Shown here: piece after piece, positions 6,418 through 8,181 of the stretch | Numbering within the stretch: position 1 is the first letter of the stretch | Layout: each line of letters starts with the position of its first letter | Assembly: GCA_003482695.1 (NCBI GenBank) | Contig: DMYC01000255.1 | Coordinates: forward strand, 1-8,181 | Origin: Clostridiales bacterium UBA8960 | GTDB lineage: Bacteria > Bacillota > Clostridia > Peptostreptococcales > Acidaminobacteraceae | DNA: 8,181 bases | Direction: 5' to 3' | Program-made: the position numbers and the translations under genes | The notes under the pieces: model-generated | Told to the model about the DNA's origin: nothing | What the model saw: the letters and a program-made list of their open reading frames with translations, nothing else | Database searches by the model: none

Positions 6418-6446
6418 AGCCTATGCTTATTCAAATGCAATGTCAA
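6418..6446 (-). promoter_or_regulatory. Possible sigma-70-type promoter of the PAS-GGDEF/HD-GYP unit
   Basis: On the - strand a consensus TTGACA (6446-6441) is followed after 17 bases by TAGGCT (6423-6418). The -35 is perfect but the -10 matches only three of six bases. Placement in the gene-free stretch before the signalling gene supports it, but it is uncertain. Confidence 0.35.
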
Positions 6447-6508
6447 TTAGATTACATAATATTCACAAAAATGTATTTTTGGGGTTTTTCATAATTCTTC
6501 ACACTCAT

Positions 6509-6537
6509 AAAAAAAGACCCTCATTAAACGGAGGGCC
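6509..6537 (-). terminator. Intrinsic terminator after the FMN reductase gene
   Basis: On the - strand GGCCCTC (6537-6531) pairs with GAGGGTC (6522-6516), including one G-T pair, around an 8-base loop, and is followed at once by seven T residues (6515-6509). It lies 15 bases after the reductase stop codon and ends the pirin-reductase transcript before the signalling genes. Confidence 0.9.
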
Positions 6538-6552
6538 TTACATTAAAAAAAA

Positions 6553-7122
6553 CTATTGCATCGACTTTTGCTTTTCAATAAACTTAACAAATGCGCCAGC
6601 CTGCTTCTCGAGCTGTTCCATGCTCGACACTAAAGTCAGCTCGCCTTTATCATTGAGCTGCTGTGAAACATTTGGGACTGCGAGGCGTGGCTTGTTCATG
6701 ACGTTCATGTTCAAATAACTGATAAGTGTCACGAGTTGATCCTGTGAGACGCTCGTTCCAGTCATTCCAGTTGTAATCCCTGAGATTGCCACGGGTTTTC
6801 CACCGATAACGTTGGGCTCCGTCTTACTAACTGGTCGAGACAACCAATCAATCAGATTTTTAAGAACACCTGGAATTGAGTGGTTGTATTCCGGAGTGAA
6901 AAACCAAATGGCATCCGCCTCCACGACCGCATCACGCACGCGTTTTATAGAAGCTGGAGCAGGATGCTCAATGTCTTGATTGAGTAACGGGACATCACTA
7001 TAATCCAATATGCTAAAATCTGCTGATTCTCCAACAATTGATTTCGCTATATTGGCTAACTGCAAATTATAGGACTTACTGCGTAACGAACCTACAATCG
7101 CAAGAATTTTTGCTTTTTTCAA
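6553..7122 (-). CDS. NAD(P)H-dependent FMN reductase (flavodoxin-fold quinone/azo/chromate reductase family)
   Basis: A 189-residue cytoplasmic flavoprotein. GSLRSKSYN (11-19) is the phosphate-binding GSxRxxSxN loop for FMN, and PEYNHSIPGVLKNLIDWLSR (77-96) is the strongest signature of the family. A third loop, near GITTGMTGTS (115-124), also contacts the flavin. Such enzymes use NADH or NADPH to reduce free FMN, quinones, azo dyes or metal ions. The start is TTG at 7122-7120, eight bases after an AGGAGG (7136-7131). The gene follows pirin by 34 bases on the same strand and is closed by an intrinsic terminator, so the two form an operon. Specific substrate cannot be decided; a role in quinone or oxidant defence with pirin is inference. 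Confidence 0.92.
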   Translation of the reverse strand: MKKAKILAIVGSLRSKSYNLQLANIAKSIVGESADFSILDYSDVPLLNQDIEHPAPASIKRVRDAVVEADAIWFFTPEYNHSIPGVLKNLIDWLSRPVSKTEPNVIGGKPVAISGITTGMTGTSVSQDQLVTLISYLNMNVMNKPRLAVPNVSQQLNDKGELTLVSSMEQLEKQAGAFVKFIEKQKSMQ

Positions 7123-7136
7123 TGGGTTAACCTCCT
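7120..7136 (-). promoter_or_regulatory. Ribosome binding site that fixes a TTG start
   Basis: AGGAGG (7136-7131) stands eight bases before TTG (7122-7120). No ATG or GTG in the frame lies at suitable spacing, and the protein begins directly with the KKAKILAIVGS strand, so TTG is the likely start. Confidence 0.8.
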
Positions 7137-7156
7137 ATTTTGTGTGTTAATCGATG

Positions 7157-7996
7157 TTAATATGCTATTTTTTCACGAAGAAACGTGCCATTACTTAGAT
7201 CATCAAATGCTTGATTTATTTCTTCCTTAGTGTTCATGACGATCGGACCACCCCACGAAATGGGTTCATCAAGCATTTCTGAACTCACAAACAGCAACTG
7301 AGTATTTGTTTCCAGGGCTTTTATGTTTACCATGTCACCTGAAGTCAATTTTACTGCCGTTTTTTCTTTGACCAACTCACCCGATATAATCGCATCACCC
7401 ACTAACGTAAAAATAATTACAGAGCGGTTTTCATCGGTTTCTATGGAGATGGACGCCTCTGGATTTAAGTGAATGTCATAATAATCCAGTGGAAGATACT
7501 TGCTTATGAAACCTTCATGGCCTTTGAATTGTCCAGCTAGTAGCCTTAACTTGCCATTTTCGATCGCAATCTCTTCGATTTCAGCGTTCTTAATGCTGCG
7601 GTATGCCGGAGGTACCATTTTATCTTTCGCAGGTAAGTTCAACCATAGTTGTACACCAAGCATCCTTTCAGTGGCCGGTAACTTCTCCTCATGTAAAATG
7701 CCCGAGCCGGCTGTCATCCACTGTACTTCTCCATCGCTTATCGTGTCTTCATTGCCTAAACTATCTCTGTGGGTCATCTTGCCCTTATACACATAGCTGA
7801 TCGTTTCAATCCCTCTATGGGGATGCATCGGGAAGCCTTTTATGTAATCTTCCGGGTTTGTGCTGTCAAAGGAATCAAGCAATAAAATGGGATCAAACGC
7901 CTTAACCGTTTTTATGCCTAACACCCTGACCAAATTAACACCTGCACCATCTTTAGTTGTATATCCGGTTGATTGTTGATCGATTTTTCTTTGCAT
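7157..7996 (-). CDS. Pirin family protein (bicupin, putative quercetin 2,3-dioxygenase)
   Basis: A 279-residue bicupin. The N-terminal cupin has FPMHPHRGIETISYV with H58 and H60, then WMTAGSGILHEE with H102 and E104. These four correspond to the metal ligands of human pirin (His56, His58, His101, Glu103), so the iron site is intact. The C-terminal half is the second cupin (pirin_C) and ends after ISWGGPIVMNTKEEI, typical of the family. The start is ATG 7996, with GGAGG (8006-8002) five bases upstream. The frame stays open to 8110, but those 38 extra codons overlap the end of the neighbouring transporter gene and lack pirin similarity. Bacterial pirins can open flavonoid rings or act as redox-sensitive partners. 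The adjoining FMN reductase suggests a shared role with quinones or oxidants, which is inferred. Confidence 0.92.
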   Translation of the reverse strand: MQRKIDQQSTGYTTKDGAGVNLVRVLGIKTVKAFDPILLLDSFDSTNPEDYIKGFPMHPHRGIETISYVYKGKMTHRDSLGNEDTISDGEVQWMTAGSGILHEEKLPATERMLGVQLWLNLPAKDKMVPPAYRSIKNAEIEEIAIENGKLRLLAGQFKGHEGFISKYLPLDYYDIHLNPEASISIETDENRSVIIFTLVGDAIISGELVKEKTAVKLTSGDMVNIKALETNTQLLFVSSEMLDEPISWGGPIVMNTKEEINQAFDDLSNGTFLREKIAY

Positions 7997-8037
7997 ATGG
8001 GCCTCCAAGATAATAATTGAACTACTCGTTGGTTGAT

Positions 8038-8054
8038 ACCCAAAACATTTGGGT
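8038..8054. promoter_or_regulatory. 17-nt palindrome upstream of pirin (candidate operator or leader hairpin)
   Basis: ACCCAAA (8038-8044) and TTTGGGT (8048-8054) are perfect 7-bp arms around ACA. The site lies 41 bases upstream of the pirin start and 18 bases after the transporter stop. No T run follows on the - strand, which argues against a normal terminator and leaves an operator or RNA hairpin as options. Confidence 0.4.
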
Positions 8055-8072
8055 GTAACCATAAAGCCATGA

Positions 8073-8181
8073 TTAGCGTGCTTTTTTTTCAATGTCACTT
8101 CGTAGTACAAGCAGCAATATTAGTCCAACGAGGGTTGTAACGCCAGCGAGTAGAAAGGCTGGTGTAAATGAGTTTGTGATG
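8073..8181 (-). CDS. C-terminal end of a membrane transporter, probably MFS (5' part outside window)
   Basis: On the - strand a frame enters from the right edge and ends at TAA 8075-8073, giving 35 residues. They hold one hydrophobic helix (AFLLAGVTTLVGLILLLVL) followed by a short charged tail (RSDIEKKAR). This is how the last helix and cytoplasmic tail of major facilitator permeases usually look, but so little is present that other multi-helix transporters are possible. It precedes pirin by 76 bases on the same strand and could be part of the same redox or efflux operon. Confidence 0.6.
   Translation of the reverse strand, partial: ITNSFTPAFLLAGVTTLVGLILLLVLRSDIEKKAR

Noticed and set aside
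7500..7800. Open frames on the + strand opposite pirin
   Set aside because: They are antisense to a clear pirin gene, show no domain features and lack ribosome binding sites; likewise for the frames opposite the signalling genes.
7997..8110. N-terminal extension of pirin to 8110
   Set aside because: The 38 extra codons overlap the end of the transporter gene and have no pirin features; ATG 7996 has a GGAGG five bases upstream.

Overview
The window looks like a chromosomal segment from an anaerobic or facultative Firmicute, probably of the Clostridia. This is inferred from moderate A+T content, strong AGGAGG-type ribosome binding sites, some TTG starts, an energy-coupling-factor (ECF) S component and PAS-GGDEF/HD-GYP signalling. 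No 16S or marker gene is present, so the genus cannot be fixed.

Left block, + strand (1-2552): a sulfur-related cluster. It opens with the 3' part of a 5'-nucleotidase/SoxB-like hydrolase. A full metallo-beta-lactamase plus double-rhodanese protein (persulfide dioxygenase/sulfurtransferase type) follows. The third member is a damaged YeeE/YedE-type sulfur transporter gene, which lacks its start and is broken by a one-base frame change. The three were probably one operon for uptake and processing of thiosulfate or persulfide sulfur, and its transport gene now appears decayed.

Spacer (2553-2771): no gene. It holds a long perfect G/C-rich palindrome fused to three tandem 11-bp repeats, then a weak promoter.

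Middle block, + strand (2772-4438): a two-gene, translationally coupled operon of an ECF-transporter S component and a class-V PLP aminotransferase. Its stop lies 13 bases from the stop of the convergent signalling genes.

Signalling block, - strand (6353 to 4452): a membrane-anchored PAS-PAS-GGDEF protein and an HD-GYP protein. They lie in the same frame and are separated only by a TAA stop followed directly by ATG. They look like one ancestral PAS-PAS-GGDEF-HD-GYP protein split by a single nonsense change. A 17-nt palindrome lies in the leader upstream.

Right block, - strand (8181 to 6509): the 3' end of a probable membrane transporter, then pirin and an NAD(P)H-dependent FMN reductase, closed by a clear intrinsic terminator. 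Pirin and the reductase form a small redox operon.

I see no CRISPR array, tRNA, rRNA, intact insertion sequence or prophage gene. The most unusual items are the split cyclic-di-GMP protein, the decayed transporter gene with a slippery T7 run at its frame change, the altered metal motif of the persulfide dioxygenase-like domain, and the palindrome-plus-repeat element.
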